Shown here piece after piece: positions 6,294-6,341 of a stretch of 6,341 nt of DNA. Each line of letters opens with the position of its first letter. Within the stretch, counting starts at the first letter, position 1. The position numbers and the translations under genes are program-made. The stretch comes from an uncultured Phenylobacterium sp. (lineage in GTDB: Bacteria > Pseudomonadota > Alphaproteobacteria > Caulobacterales > Caulobacteraceae). The notes under the pieces are model-generated. The model did not search any database and was not told the origin of the DNA. It was given only the letters and a program-made list of their open reading frames with translations. The DNA lies in contig CAMFIW010000182.1 in NCBI GenBank assembly GCA_945952355.1, forward strand, positions 1 through 6,341, read 5' to 3'.

Positions 6294-6341
6294 CTGTCTC
6301 TTATACACATCTGACGCTGCCGACGATATGCAGTGTGTAGA
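6294..6341. other. Illumina Nextera adapter (non-genomic contamination)
   Basis: CTGTCTCTTATACACATCT (6294-6312) is the Tn5 mosaic end used in Nextera libraries. It is followed by GACGCTGCCGACGA (6313-6326), the P5-side adapter, then eight bases TATGCAGT (6327-6334) and GTGTAGA (6335-6341), the start of the P5 sequence. The eight bases are the reverse complement of ACTGCATA, which I recall as a standard i5 index (S506/N506). The block is read-through left in the assembly. Genomic sequence ends at about 6293. Confidence 0.98.

Noticed and set aside
6294..6308. MYKRQ as the start of the dehydrogenase
   Set aside because: These five codons come from the Tn5 mosaic end of the Nextera adapter. 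The real gene begins beyond the genomic end of the contig.

Overview
The window looks like a contig end from a GC-rich alphaproteobacterium, most likely of the Caulobacter/Phenylobacterium/Brevundimonas type. This is inferred from the strong G/C bias at third codon positions, the style of the PAS hybrid kinase, and a promoter that matches the alphaproteobacterial EcfG (ECF15) consensus. No genus can be fixed from the sequence alone. I see no rRNA, tRNA, CRISPR array, insertion sequence, integrase or phage gene.

Layout from left to right: (1) the first 41 codons of an unrecognised minus-strand gene, running off the left edge; (2) a 227-nt spacer unusually dense in inverted repeats; (3) a complete minus-strand AI-2E-family (formerly UPF0118) membrane protein; (4) a 233-nt divergent spacer; (5) a complete plus-strand HerA-like ATPase of the DUF853/YjgR family; (6) a complete minus-strand membrane-bound hybrid histidine kinase (DUF4118-like membrane region, three PAS domains, HisKA, HATPase_c, receiver), convergent with the ATPase so that both genes stop inside the same CTAG; (7) a compact 100-nt spacer holding a likely terminator, a perfect EcfG-type promoter match and a 9-bp inverted repeat; (8) the last 94 codons of a minus-strand short-chain dehydrogenase of the type-2 3-hydroxyacyl-CoA dehydrogenase (HSD17B10-like) group; (9) 48 bases of untrimmed Illumina Nextera adapter, which are not genomic.

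The four recognisable genes are not an obvious pathway. They look like ordinary chromosomal neighbours: a transporter-like protein, an ATPase of unknown cellular role, a sensor kinase and a fatty-acid or branched-chain acyl oxidation enzyme. The most informative regulatory signal is in front of the hybrid kinase, where GGAAC-N16-CGTT suggests control by the general stress response sigma factor and overlaps the presumed terminator of the upstream dehydrogenase gene. I found no convincing new multi-gene system. The points worth checking are the stress promoter, the palindromic kinase leader, the hairpin-rich spacer near the left end, the shared CTAG stop and the adapter contamination.
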